A stretch of 64,000 nt of DNA from Lepturacanthus savala (GCA_030544235.1 CM060470.1:19532356-19596355), one strand, 5' to 3'; counted from the stretch's first letter, positions 22,580-34,850 are shown. Numbers and translations are program-made. Notes: generated by a model not told the origin, from the sequence alone.

Positions 22580-23360
22580 ATGCATTGATTTTTGCTGTAA
22601 CACAGTAATGTAAGGCATTGCAGGAAAAAAATGGTAATATTTTACTTGGTACAAATGTCAGTAATGCGCATTACTGCATTTGCAAATGCGTTTTTAACCT
22701 GGATTGGTCATTTTTTTGTTTTTGTTTTTCTTCATCACCATAGATCAGCAGCAGTAAAACGTCCACACAAAAAAAAATTTCACTTCCTTTTCCGTTTTTC
22801 TCATCAGGCAGAAGATGGAGATGAGTAAACCTGCAGAAAATGTTGGATAGCACATTCTCCAGATGGGCACGCAGTTATTACTTTATGTTTGTGAAACATA
22901 AGGATCTGAAGAACATTGTAATCAAATGCAATTTGTGTGCTACACCTAAAGAACTGTCAACTTCCTAAAAAAACAGCATGAAATATAACATTTACAGAGG
23001 TGCCATAGTAACAGTAAGCACGTGGAGCATGAAAGTGGAGATAAAACCACAAAACACACAAAATTAAGCCTCAAGAGGTCAGGAGACTTGTTGCTGAAGA
23101 CATGAAAACCTCTTTCAATAGTGGAATCACCAGCTTTTTGAAAACTTGTCAGCAAGATCCTTGTTGCAACTAGCAGCAATAATGACAAAGGTGAGCTACG
23201 CTTAGATTGACAGATCCATATTTCCAGTTATTTTGATGAAAAGTATTGCAATAGTAGTGTAATGCTGTACATTTTAAACACAATAATATTGTACAAATTA
23301 CTTTGAAATGACAGTAACAAGTAATAAAAAGCATTACAGTTTTGAAGTAATTGGCCAACA
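22580..23360 (+). mobile_element. hAT (Ac-like) transposon remnant with BED-finger exon
   Basis: The ends carry related inverted motifs (cagtaatgtaaggcattgca on the left; aaaagcattacagttttgaa on the right). Between them, around 22845-22970, one frame reads STFSRWARSYYFMFVKHKDL, then IVIKCNLC, the first half of a BED-type zinc finger as in hAT transposases. It hits a TAA stop soon after. The catalytic region is absent. This is probably a non-autonomous deletion derivative. The exact ends are uncertain. Confidence 0.5.
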
Positions 23361-24018
23361 TTGATTATCAATGAGTCAAATCTGCCTCTAAATGAACTAA
23401 AGCTTCAGATAAATGTTGTATGAAGTACAAGTACCTCAAAGTTCTACTTATGCACAGTACAGAGTAGTTGATAATATTACAAATAATTGATAAATTAATC
23501 TTCTTAAAACTACTACTAACATAAAATATTTGTCTTGAGTTTTCATCACAGATTCTGATTCTTACATGTAAATATTTTCTGCCCTTTATATTATTATTTT
23601 ATTATTGTTGCAGCTTTGTTTTAAAAAACAGTGTTTTCGATTTCATCAACAATACTATTAATCACATTTTCAGTAAAACAGACAAATAAATTAACATTAA
23701 ATCTGATCACTTGTTGCAACCTTATTTTTTACTGTAAGTTTTGTATGTCAGCGAGAAAGTTAGGAAACTGTTTCACAGAACAATGAAAATGTTGAATTTA
23801 AACATTAGCTGATGCCTGAGGCTGTTTCTGTTTTCCTCCTGAATTTCACTGACGGATGATTACTGATAGATGTGTTAATCTCTGTGGTCACTGAGGATCT
23901 GATGAATCAGACAAAGATAACTACAACTGATGCAGGCAGTTTTTTCTGTAGAAATGGATTCTTTCCTCCTTCATTTATTCAGAGATAAGAAGCTTCTCTG
24001 ACTGCAGGAAAACCCTAA

Positions 24019-24050
<32 letters not shown>

Positions 24051-24486
24051 ACACACACACATATACACACAAAACCTCTGTGAGGATATTCTCCTGTAGT
24101 AAATAGAATCATTCAACCCGTCAAGAGGTAAAAAGGTTGACAACTGAAACCTTTTTCATCTCTTAACATCATTCATTCTGAGTCAATCTGCTGCTGAACT
24201 TAATTAATCATCTATGAAATAAATGTGTAATCGTTGCTGTGAGCTGAGAACAGATCTCATGATGTGAGGAGACTTAAAACATGAATAACACCAACAAAAC
24301 ATGACAAGCTCCTCAGTTTGGATCCGATTTTTAATCCTCAAAGTGTTTTAAACCAGATTTCTTTTCTGTTAGTGTATCAGCAGGTGAATATTAATGAGAT
24401 CGCAGTGATAATTAGAGAATCACTGTCATTAGTGTGTTAGTGTTTTCTGTAACAGGTTTCACCTCATTAACCAGAGAACCATCAAA
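23361..24486. other. AT-rich DNA with repeat scraps
   Basis: At 23425-23470 gaagtacaagtacctcaaag matches the dispersed repeat seen at 40738. An interrupted CA tract lies at 24018-24070. No gene is seen. Confidence 0.45.
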
Positions 24487-24849
24487 CTAACTAAAGTCAG
24501 TCAGTCATTTTCTATACCTGCTTATTCCTCATTAGGGTTGCAGGGGTCTGCTGGAGCCTATCCCAGCGCATTACGGTGAGAGGAAGGGATACACCCCAGA
24601 TGGTCGCCAGCCAATCGTGGGGCACACACACCATTCACTCACACACTTACACCTATGGGCAATTTAGAGTTGCCAATTAACCTCACCGGGAGTACCCGGT
24701 GAAAACCCACGCAGACACGGGGAGAACATGCAAACTCCACACAGGAAGGTCCCAGACCCAGGACCAAGGAGGTCTTGAACCTGTGACCTTCTTGCTGTGA
24801 GGCAACAGCGCTAACCCCTGCGCCACCGTGTCGCCCCCTAACTAAAGTC
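24487..24849 (-). mobile_element. SINE copy, full length, reverse orientation
   Basis: It runs from the reversed tail (gtcagtcagtcattttctat) to the reversed head (gcgctaacccctgcgccacc, then gtgtcgccc). A perfect 12-bp target duplication ctaactaaagtc lies at 24487-24498 and 24838-24849. The segment ggaggaagccgg is lost, as a short internal deletion. Confidence 0.9.
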
Positions 24850-25224
24850 TATGTGTCTAAATATTGTGATAGTGTGTTTGTTCTCTCTAACCTTATTATC
24901 TTTGCTTTAATTAAACCTTTTGTAACAATATGTACCTTGATCTATTCCTTTTATCTGCTTTTATGTGTTATTGCTGCAACAGTGATGTTTCCCATTAGTC
25001 TCTTTCTTTTCCTAAAATCTTAACAAGGAGTGAGCAGGAATCTGCTGCTCTCACCTGTTTCTGTTTCATTGTGTAGTGTAGGTGATTAGTGTGTGTGAAG
25101 ATTTCTGCAGAACATTCAGAATCTGTCTCCAACATTATTTCCCCCTCTGAATATTCCTCTGTGTCTAAAGATTTGTTTTTTATCAGTGGGTCTTTCAGTA
25201 ATGTGCACCGATGTTTCTGCAAAC
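24850..25224. other. Unique DNA, no gene seen
   Basis: No recognised feature. Confidence 0.5.
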
Positions 25225-25790
25225 AGCAGAAAGATTTGGCTTCTTGCTATCAATCATCCACAAATAACAATTTGAATGCAGCTGGAGCCAAATGCATCAC
25301 ACTTGCTGTGCTGATAAACAGCCTAATAGGCCGGTTCACAGTCTGCAGCGGTACTACAGCCTTAAATTGCAGCATCTCACTTCAATTTATGCATAGTTTG
25401 CAAGTCTAGTTTGCGAGTCCTTTCTCTCTCGAGTATTCTTTTGAGAGCATAGAAAATTGGTTTCACAAACCTTGGATCACACGTTCGCCCTACCTCCATT
25501 ATGTTTGCTGTCTCAGAGTGATTGCCTGCATGCTGAGATGAAAGGGAAGCCGGGGAACTGAGGCGATGAGGCGAATGGGACGCGATAATGAAATGAAATG
25601 AGGCATGAACATCGGCTGTGGCTGTTATCACTTAAGAACATGGGGAGAGGGCGAAGGGAGGCCCCGATAGGACCTGAGAGATCCAGGCTCAGCCCACCGC
25701 TTCATACCTTAATAGAGCCGCGGCACCGGCACTTCATCGGCAAACTGCAGGCGTCGCTGTGATTTTACTGCAGGGTCAGTAGAGACCGGA
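25225..25790. promoter_or_regulatory. Strong candidate conserved non-coding region
   Basis: About 560 bp of balanced, non-repetitive sequence with many blocks that look constrained: ctaataggccggttcacag, cttcaatttatgcatagttt, cacgttcgccctacctccat, gcgataatgaaatgaaatga and cttaatagagccgcggcacc. No simple repeats and no sustained protein-like frame occur. It may be an enhancer, but this rests on texture only. Confidence 0.42.
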
Positions 25791-26511
25791 ACACCGACAG
25801 CACAAATTCTGCAGCAAAATGTTAAAATTCAAATTGTTTGTCAGGGCTGAAAAATTGTTGAATCTGAAAAGAAGTTTGAGAATACAGAAGGATGAAATAA
25901 AAGCAAAAAGCTTTTATTTGTCTGATAACCTCCGCTCCTCCATCCCCTCCCCCCTCTGATTAGTGGCAGAAAATGAGACCTTCAGACACACACACACAGT
26001 CCTTGGTTTGTCTCATGTGCTCCAACAGCTTTAATGGAAACTCTGATCTGGACTAATAGATACATAATAAAAGATGGACAGAGATATATAGATTTATAGA
26101 GATATGTATAGATAAAGAAATAGATTTATAGATCTATAAAGCGATAGGGAAACAACTGCCAAATAGTTTGTGATTTGATCATCCTCAGAGACCAGTGCAG
26201 ACTCCTTTATATTTGAATCACAGAGCACATTAAGTCTCATTAATGCAGGTGGAGTTTGTTTATTCAGCAGAGGATCGGGGAGAACATTCTTCAGGATGTT
26301 TACAACATTTCTCTAACTGTCGACTTTATTAAACGGTTTTGAACATTCATGCTGATCAACAAAGCCTTTGAAGGAAAGTTCACGCTTTGTTTCCTCTTTG
26401 CTGACTCACATTTATCATCACAGGTTCACACACAAGGGCAAAATAAGGTCAGCGTGATTTTTAACTGGATTGTTGTTTTATATTAACTAAAGGATGGAAT
26501 ATTAGAAATTT
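25791..26511. other. Unique DNA, no gene seen
   Basis: There is a short CA run near 25988 and a decayed GATA-like run at 26060-26145. No gene is seen. Confidence 0.5.
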
Positions 26512-26680
26512 GTTTGACAGCAGCCTGAGGGGCGTGTCCATATGTTTGATTGACAGCAGTCTGAGGGGCGTGTCCATATGTTTGATTGACAGCAGTCTGA
26601 GGGGCGTGTCCATATGTTTGATTGACAGCAGCCAGAGGCGCGGGTCCACGTGTTTGATTGACAGCAGCTGGAGACGTGTT
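26512..26680. repeat. 36-bp minisatellite, about 4.6 units
   Basis: The unit begins tgtttgattgacagcag and ends gtccata. The first unit lacks four bases, the next two are identical, and the last two are diverged. Poly-repeat frames on both strands come from the array length being a multiple of three. Confidence 0.95.
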
Positions 26681-28733
26681 GGTGTAATAATAAAAAGAAG
26701 AAATGTCCGGTTTATGTTTGATCAAACTCAGCTCATAGTCACAGAAATGGAAGACTTCACAAACGTATCTGTATAATTATTATATGAAAACAATTACTCT
26801 TTAATTATTTACCCTTTAACTGATCTGAAGATGAATTAAATGTCAGCATTAAATGACAAAATAATTAATATTTTCCTGTGCTAATCGTTTCGTCTTTATT
26901 TAAACTCTACAGTGTAAATGTGAATATTTACTGAAGTTGAAAATGACAGATTAGTGGAATCTGAGCTCCGACCAGAGCAGGAATTCATTGGTGTTTTGTC
27001 CAGACCAGTTTTCACTTTAAGTGATAATAAATCATAGCAGGTCTCTGCTCCGCTGATCACACTGGGAATTATTCAAGGACTAAATTACAATACTGGGAGC
27101 AGACAGGCAGATCTTTATATGTTATTATTCAAATCAGAGGCTGACACCATAAATCACTGCTGATCAGGTTCAAAAGCCACAAACTGCATCACACATCAGA
27201 TGTGTAACAGATGATAATTCAGCGAGTAGGGAAGACCACGTATGTTCTTATCTATGCGTTTAACTCGGTTTGAAATTCATATAGAACATGTATGTTGTAT
27301 GTTTTATTTTTAGCGGTTTGTCATCCCTGCTTGTAAAATAATCAATATTATTATCATAAGTGTTTTTATTCTGCTGTGTTAAGAATCGAATGTTTTTGGT
27401 AGAATTTATCTTGAATTATCTTATTCAAACTGCTTTTCCATATTTTTTGGTTCTAAGAAAAGAAGATTAAATATGAGAAAAATATCAGTCAAAAATATGA
27501 CATTATGATAAATAGTCATGTGTAACTAAAATAAAAAAAATCTTGAAATAAGTTTTTCTTTTTAGTCTTTTGTTCTCAGAATTTGTTCAAGAATTAATTG
27601 ATGGATCACTGTGAAATATTTTCAGACATTCACGCTGCCTCAGGATGAATCATAATTAATCATTTTCTGACTTTTCATCAACTGACTAAGTTAGAAACTT
27701 TTTATTCCTCTGTACTACAACCACGTTGCAGAAGTTTTTATTCCTGTGCTACAACTATAATCAGATCTGAGATTAGTTTAATCTAATTTCTGACTCTTAC
27801 AGAGCAACAGCAGCAAGTACAAGTTTCACTGTCAGATAAAAACAAACAACAGACAAACATCAGACTGAATCTGATCCAAACAGATGAAGGTTTAATGAAT
27901 CTAAAGGAACAAACTAGTTGTGTTTGTTAAATTCACATGAAATTTAAAGGGATATTTCATTCATATATTTCTGACTCCTCCACAGCTGGCTGCTGCTGCT
28001 GCTAGTTTCTGGACAATGAATACACCAAATAATACAGAGCCATTTATTTTTTTTTAATAACCTCTGGGATTAAAACACTGATTTCACCAGGAATAGATGC
28101 CTGAAATGCTGCTGAGTTTGACAGAAAATTACTGAGAAGGTTTGAGCTTCCTGCTGGTTATTCTTTATATGAACCAAGTTAGCATTAGCATTAGCCCCAG
28201 TTAACAACACAGTAAGTAAAAGTTTGCACCTCATAATCATGCGAGTAGTCTGACATGAACATTTTGTGTCTTTTGGTTAAACACATTCAATTTGACTGTT
28301 TGTGGTTTCATCTTAAAACACCTGATTCTGTTCATAACAGATTTTTAACAACAAACCTATAAATGAATAACCTGCTTTGTTATTAACACGCAGGTCGAGT
28401 TGCAGTCGACCTGTTGGACACAATAATTCATCACAGCTGATGAGTTTGATGTGAACATCAGCAGCAGTTTCTGTGATTACTGAGAACAGCTGGTTCAACA
28501 GTTAACACAGTTTAACCTGTGGATCCAGCTGTGGAACAACAGCAGGAAACATCAATCACATTATCAATCAGATGTTTGGATCAGACACCTGCTGCCATCA
28601 AAGATTTACACTGAGCCTCCAGGGAGCAGGAACCTGCAGCTAAAGCTTCAGAACTGGGGAGAACAATTTTAACCATGATAAGAAGTCTGAAAGATCCTGC
28701 CAACAAATGCACTACTGAAAAATACTGAAAAAA

Positions 28734-28734
<1 letters not shown>
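26681..28734. other. Long unique AT-rich stretch, no gene seen
   Basis: About 2 kb without recognised repeats. Short runs of TAAT-type motifs occur but no region stands out. Confidence 0.45.

Positions 28735-28803
<69 letters not shown>
28735..28803. repeat. (TA)n microsatellite
   Basis: Pure TA run of about 69 bp. Confidence 0.97.
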
Positions 28804-28806
<3 letters not shown>

Positions 28807-29204
28807 AGCAAAACTATTCACAAAGACAATACTGATCTTCAATGTTGTGCATGATACTTTGAAAAAGTAATTAGTTATACTTACTTCTCTCAAAAAGTAA
28901 CCGAGATAGTAACTTAATTACACTATAAAAGTAACTAGTTACCAGAGAAAGTAACTATTGCGTTCCTTTTTTTTTAAATTTATAGAGTAATTATTAATTA
29001 TTATTAATTAATTCATAGAGTTTGAAATTTTTTCAGAGCAGGTTTCACAAGCCAGGTGCATAGACTATAGAACAGCAACGACAGGTACCTGCACACAGGT
29101 TTTAATATTTATTGCACCTCAACAGACAAGAAGACTGAATCAACTGTTGACAACAGTAGCATGTTCTCAACAACATAACAGCCCATCAAGTTCTGTCTGT
29201 ATCA

Positions 29205-29654
29205 CTGTTTTTTTGTGGAACTGGAACAGAAAAATCCAGCTTTTGCTGCTTGGAGCTCACATCAGCACCACATGTCCTGCTGCCATTATTAGCAGTGTCA
29301 ACAGAGCTGGTCGTCCCTGTCTGCCCGGAGACTTTTTCATTGGTACAGCTTCATTTATAAAGCAATTACTGGACTACTCCCCCCATACCTTCACACTTAC
29401 ATCACTTTCACATCAAAAAGGATGTCATATACAGTTTGCGCTCGTTGGACTTTTTAACTGCCCCTATCCCCAGGACTCGTACTGAATTTGGGAAGAGGGC
29501 ATTTATGTATCTGCTCTGCCTCTGTATCTGAACTGCCTTCTTTTCTTTTTCTAGGACTTTTCTAGGACTCTGTATTGGTCAGGCCTTGCTCGAAAAAGAG
29601 ATCATTTGTTCTCAAGCAACATGCCTGGTTAAATAAAGGTGAAAAAAAAAAAAA
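29205..29654 (+). mobile_element. LINE 3' end, 5' truncated, with poly-A tail
   Basis: One frame (29335-29412) reads FHWYSFIYKAITGLLPPYL, a phrase typical of the C-terminal end of fish non-LTR reverse-transcriptase ORF2 proteins. A related frame downstream (YPQDSY at 29485) covers the region normally reading RTRTELGK. The end is tggttaaataaaggtg followed by 13 A residues, as expected of a target-primed insertion. Frameshifts make it non-coding. Confidence 0.65.
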
Positions 29655-29858
29655 CATGGTCACTAGTTTAGTAGAAGTGTGTGCTGTCGAGAGCTGCTTC
29701 ATTAAATAGGAGTTTCTTACATTGGATGCTGACAAACTCCAACTTGTACAATCAACATGTACATTTTTACTTGTTACCTTGATGCGATAAAAGTAGTTTC
29801 TATATTTCCATGTTGCAAACGCTGACTCGACTCCGGTCCTGCCATTTCTGAATGTTTC

Positions 29859-29884
29859 TGTGTGTGTGTGTGTGTGTGTGTGTG
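29859..29884. repeat. Short (TG)n microsatellite
   Basis: About 13 TG units. Confidence 0.9.
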
Positions 29885-30130
29885 CTGCTTTGTGCTGAGT
29901 TTGTGTGTAAACACCTGTCTGATGTCTCTGGTTGGTTTAACAAGAAATCTTACTCTACCTTAGCCAATCATCATTATTAAGGCTGTTATCTCAACCCTTG
30001 CACCACACACATTTGCAGCTCCTGTGTCTGTGTGAGTAGAGTCTGATAACAGCTTCTATGATCAGCTTCAGTAACGCGTAGTATCGGTGTGTGTAACAGC
30101 ATTGTAACGATAGAAAAATAATTAGTTAAT

Positions 30131-30879
30131 CACCTTTGTAATCTTTGGGACCAAGCAGTCAGAGCTAAAACACTGGGCAAACAAGTCAAGAAAAGTGGGG
30201 GGGGTTATTAACTCAAAAAAGAAGAATGCTTACAAAGTGATAAATCATAACTAGGCCTATACCAGAGGTCAACTAAATATACTTCAACATAACATGAACT
30301 CAAACAAAACAGAGCAGGAGCTTATATCCTGGCTGCCCAGACCACTCTCTAACTGAAAGGGATAAACAAATAAACTCACTAAACAACCCAACATAATCAT
30401 AATTAACAAGGCAAAATAGAAATGTTAACATAAACATTTTAAATCAAAGAACCCTAAAGAAAACAAATTCATCTAACCTCTAATCATCTAAACTCTAATT
30501 TAACCCCTCAAATCCCCCTTCTGATGTGGCAGATATTGGTCTGGCTCAATTGGCCTCATCCTCCATTTAGGGGTTGTGTTCTGGGTCGGGTCTTTCTTTC
30601 CCAGACCTGACAGGACGCCCCCAGCAGCAGCAGCACTCTGATAAACCAGTAACTCAGAAAAGAAATATCAGCATTCAGCTGACTGTGTGGCCGATGATGA
30701 GGCAGAAAAACACTGTGCCGTTAGTAACAGTGTTAATTTTAATGCTATTATTCTCATCACTGGTGTGACAATTCTTCAGAAAGAAGATTCTGCTACAACA
30801 TTTGGTGATTGGTTGATGTGTCTAGAGAAACTAAAAAAAAAAGACTCAACCTCAGGACAGAAAAAAATAAATTAAAAAA
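30131..30879. other. AT-rich DNA, no gene seen
   Basis: Frames of 62 to 64 codons near 30574-30875 show no domain. Confidence 0.5.
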
Positions 30880-31233
30880 CACTACAGTTCAAAAGTTTGG
30901 GGTCACCCAGACAATTTAGTGTTTTCCATGATTTACAATCATGAGTTGTTAAATGAATAGAAAATGTTAATAAATTATCCGTCTGACACAATTAGGAAAC
31001 ACATTGTATCATTAGAACACCGGAGTGATAGTTGCTGGAAATGGGCCTCTATACACCTATGTAGATATTGCACCAAAAACCATACAAATTTGCAGCTAGA
31101 ATAGTCATTTACCACATTAGCAATGTATAGAGTGTATTTCTGATAAGTTTAAAGTTATCTTTATTGAAAAGAACAGTGCTTTTCTTTCAAAAATAAAGAC
31201 ATTTCTAAGTAATCCCAAATTTTCACAGTAGTG
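30880..31233 (+). mobile_element. Full-length MITE, 354 bp
   Basis: The ends are cactacagttcaaaagtttg on the left and ttttcacagtagtg on the right, forming imperfect terminal inverted repeats of about 20 bp. There is no coding capacity. It is the reference copy for five others in the window (3633, 13861, 32713, 34975, 50530). A Tc1/mariner-type parent is likely but the target duplication is unclear. Confidence 0.78.
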
Positions 31234-31729
31234 AATGTCACTTTTTCAGCTGTATAATATTCATGTTCTGTGTGAAAGTCAGGACAGAAGCTTCAGTGTC
31301 AGATGTTTGGATCAGAGCTTCAGTCTCCAGCTCGGCTGCAGCGATGTGTGTTTGTGGTTTGTTGCTGACTGACTTTACTGAGTTTTTCTCTGAAAACAGC
31401 TGCTGAGGCTCAAACAGTCACCAAGAGACACTGAAAGAGAAGCACAACAGTAAAGTTGCAGCCGGACAGATGAACAAACTATAAACCTTCAGAGATAACA
31501 TATATGCGCGTGCGCACACACACATAAAAGAAAAAAAATAGCGGCTTTAAACTGAACATGCACTTTACGACAAACTGCCATGAAAAGGACCGAAAGTTTT
31601 ATGTGAAATTTTTATGAATCAGCCATTTTGGGGCAAAACAATCCTAACGTTCCTCTGACACCCTGCACCACGACAGGGTTGGAGGCAGCAGCTGTTTCCA
31701 TGGTAACAGATGGATGACGACGGCAGAGC
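31234..31729. other. Unique DNA, no gene seen
   Basis: No recognised feature. A short alternating tatatgcgcgtgcgcacaca run lies near 31500. Confidence 0.5.
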
Positions 31730-31990
31730 GTGGTTAAAGATGCTGTTGTGTTATCCGGACGAACCACGCAGCTGTTTATTGGTTCACCAGACGACGGCCT
31801 GAATAACTATAAATGTCAATTAGCGATGAAGCTGGATCCATTTTCCAGATGAGGACGCAGCCAGCTGCTGTTTGGCTGCATCATGATGTTCATCTTTCAG
31901 CGACATTTAGTTCTACTGACACATCAGCAGCGACTGTTGACCCAAAGACAATCAGGCAAATGAACAATCGCACATCAATGATCCTCATGT
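31730..31990. promoter_or_regulatory. Candidate conserved non-coding element
   Basis: It includes ctataaatgtcaattagcga, tggatccattttccagatga and gctgcatcatgatgttcatc. The block is balanced and non-repetitive. A 69-codon frame starting at 31813 is not protein-like. Texture only. Confidence 0.33.
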
Positions 31991-32157
31991 TTGAAATGAG
32001 GCAGCGCTGCAGCTGTTTGTAACAGGAGATCTATGCCTGATTATAGATCATTGATCGGCTGCTGTGTCTAACAGGAGATTCAGTCCCGGGTTAAACCTGA
32101 TAATTGATCAATTGATCATTAATTAATAATTATTTGATTATGGTATCAAACTATCAA

Positions 32158-32306
32158 ACTGTGGGAGGAAGCCAGAGAACCTGGTGAAAACCCACGCAGA
32201 CACAGGAAGAACATGCAAACTCCACACAGAAAGGTCCCAGACCAAGGTCTTAAACCTTCTTGATGTGAAGCAAGAGCACTTATCACTGTACCATTGTGTC
32301 GCCCGT
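32158..32306 (-). mobile_element. SINE 5'-half fragment, reverse orientation
   Basis: Reversed blocks are gtgggaggaagccagagaac, ggtgaaaacccacgcagac, gaacatgcaaactccacaca and a decayed head ending ccattgtgtcgccc. The 3' half of the SINE is missing. Confidence 0.8.
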
Positions 32307-32712
32307 ATTCTTGAATTTTTCTCTTTAATTCTCCTCAAATGACTGCTGTTAGTGTATGTATATGTTTATATTTAATAAAATGTTTAATATTTTTGAAGGA
32401 TTTGACTTGGCCTTAAAGCTGCTATAAATAAATTCTCCTTGACTGAGCGTCAGTCTGAGCCCGAAGCTGCTGCTCCTCCAACAATAAGCTGTGTCCAATC
32501 AGGAAAACTCCAGCGTAGCTTCAATCAGCCCAGGAGCCTGAGCTCAGAGAACAGGAGCAGTCAGGAGAGGGAGGAGAGGATAAACTGTCCTGATGGAAGC
32601 TGCTTCATGTAGGAGCTCAAACTCATGGAGGTGAAGATTTATATATATATATATAAAAAATGCATGACATTTAAAAAAGAAAAAAATTTAATTATTGTAT
32701 GAGACTAAAACC
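32307..32712. other. Unique DNA, no gene seen
   Basis: A short TA run lies near 32640. Nothing else is recognised. Confidence 0.5.
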
Positions 32713-33029
32713 GGACTAGCTGCAATTTTCTGGTTTTTGTCAGGTGTATAGAAGCCCATCTCCAGCAACTATCACTCCAGTGTTCTAATGGTACAATGTG
32801 TTTGCTCATTGCATCAGAAGGTTAATGGGTGATTAGAAAACACCTGTGCAATCATGTTAGCACAGCTGGAAACAGTTTAGCTGGTTAGAGAAGATAGACA
32901 TACAAGTAATTGTTTCTAACCTTGTCAATGTCTTGACTATGTTTTCTTTTCATTTTACAACTCATGGTGGTAAATAAAAGTTGTCACAAAATTGTCTGGG
33001 TGACCCCAAACTTTTGAACGGTAGTGTAG
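32713..33029 (-). mobile_element. MITE copy, nearly complete
   Basis: It reads in reverse to 30880, from the ctagctgca block through ggtgtatagaagcccatctc and gtgttctaatggtacaatgt to the terminus cccaaacttttgaacggtag. The far terminus is lost and a deletion removes part of the middle. It abuts the hAT pseudogene that starts near 33030. Confidence 0.75.
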
Positions 33030-34850
33030 CTTGACTGAAATTGAAGTGCTGTGCTGTGCTTGGTGTGTGGTGAGAAGCTATCCAATAGTGCCATGGTGCA
33101 GAGCGAGCTTAAGCGCCATCTCCAAATGAAACAACCTTCCATTCAAATAAAACCGATGGACTATTTTGTATGCTTATGTACAAATAATAAGAAATAGGCA
33201 ACAATTTTGAGAAAATTTACAAAGTTAAACGAATGAGCCCTCAAAGCTAGCTACCTTGTTGCTGAACTAGTAGCTAAATTGAAAAAGTCCCACACTGTGG
33301 CAGAAACATTAATACTGCCAGCTTGTAATGCCATTGTAAAGGAGATGCTCGGCCCTGATGCTGCCAAAGAGAAAGTGCCTCTCTCAGATAACACAATTGC
33401 CAGACGTATTGTTGACATGTCTGCGGACATCGAAGCTGTTGTTTTGGAAAAGATGCGCATCAGTAAGAAATTCGCCTTGCAACTTGATGAATCAACGGAT
33501 GTTAGTGGACATTGTCAACTCTTGGCCAATGTGCATTTTGTGGATGAAGAAGCCATTAGAGAAAATTTCCTATTTTGTAAGGCACCACCAGAAAAATCAA
33601 CAGGAGAGGAAATCTTTCAGGTCAGGTCGGAATATCTTAACAAAAGTGGGCTTACGTGGGAAAACCCCACAGGTGTCTGCACTGATGGAGCCGCAGCCGT
33701 GGTTCGGGCACATCAAAGGCTTCGTAAGTAGGTAGTCAAGTAGTCAAAGAAAAAACCCAGATGTTATTGTTATGCACTGTTTTTTGCACCGTGAGGCCCT
33801 CGTTGCAAAGACCTTACCAGCAGATCTCACTCCTGTGTTGGATGATGTTGTGCGCATAGTGAACTTTGTGAAGACACGACCATTAAAATGTCGCTTTTTT
33901 GCGTTTTTGTGTGAGGAAATGGAAGCAGAACATAGTCTTATTGCTCCACATGGAGGTCCAGTGGCTGTCGTGAGGCAAAGTGCTGACCCGTGTATATGAA
34001 CTGCAAGAGGAACTTGCAGAGGTCCGATTACTCAAAGCTACTTGCAAGTGATGAGTGGTGTGCAAAGCTGGCATGCCTGGCTGATATATTTGATCATCTG
34101 AATGAACTGAACACACGGATACGAGGCCGAAATGAAAACCTGCTTACAAGCACTGATAAAATTAACGGATTCCGTTTAAAGGTGCAGCTCTGGCGACAAC
34201 ATGTGCAGCGTGGCAACCTTGAGATGTTCCCACTCACAGAGAAACTGCATAATGGCAACACTACTGCAATGTGCGAGGTGATTGGCACACATTTGAAAAC
34301 TCTTGAGGAGAAGATGTCATTTTATTTCTCTTCAGACTTCACAGAATGCCTTGACTGGGTTAGGGACCCATACAGCTCAGCATCCATTGCTGGAAAAGAA
34401 ATGACTTTAAAGGAGCAAGAGGAACTCATTGAACTGAAACTAGATCATGGTTTAAACTTAAACTTTTTGGTTATCTGTTGCTAAGGAGTTCCCCACTCTG
34501 GCCAACACAGCTATTTTAATATTACTCCCGTTTTCAACCACATATCTGTGTGAGCTGGGCTTCTCAAGCTTGACTGCGATAAAAACTAAAAACAGAGGGA
34601 GACTGAGAGCTGTTGAGGAAGAGCTTCATGTGTGTCTTTCTACCATTCCTGCCAGGTTATCCTTTTGTGTTCATCAAAACAGGCCCAGGTTTAACATTAG
34701 TGGGTATAAATACATTTAGAAACTATGTTATTAACTGTATGTATTATATGTACTGTATTAGTGTCATTTTGGTTGGTGGTGTGCCCCAGGATTTTGTAAA
34801 TGTAAAAAATGTGCCACAGCACAAAAAACAGTGAAAATCACTATTTTAGT
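33030..34850 (+). pseudogene. hAT (Charlie/ZBED5-like) transposase pseudogene
   Basis: Pieces of one hAT transposase lie in order on the plus strand in several frames. At 33054-33137 a BED zinc finger reads CLVCGEKL, then ELKRHLQMK. The second zinc-binding His is replaced by Gln (33132-33134). At 33279-33731, 150 codons include KKSHTVAETLILP, FALQLDESTDV and GVCTDGAAAV, all typical of ZBED5/SCAND3-type proteins. At 33772-33999 come HREALVAKTLP and VNFVKTRPL. At 33990-34484, 164 codons continue the core. At 34466-34676 the C-terminal dimerisation region reads LPFSTTYLCELGFSSLTAIK. At least three frameshifts and several stops break it. The sequence near 34830 (gtgaaaatcact) resembles a hAT end. 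It could be a domesticated gene relic, but the decay and end sequence favour a dead transposon. Confidence 0.88.

Larger units (their letters stand above)
28840..30130. mobile_element. Possible non-autonomous DNA transposon carrying a nested LINE
   Basis: The left part repeats agtaactagttac-type motifs (28868-28960, ending ctattgcgttcc). The right part (30069-30130) has cagtaacgcgtagtatc and ataattagttaatcac, which is roughly the inverted counterpart. This alternating GTAAC/TAGTTAC style is common at the ends of certain fish hAT-like elements. The LINE piece at 29205-29654 sits inside. Ends and family are uncertain. Confidence 0.38.
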
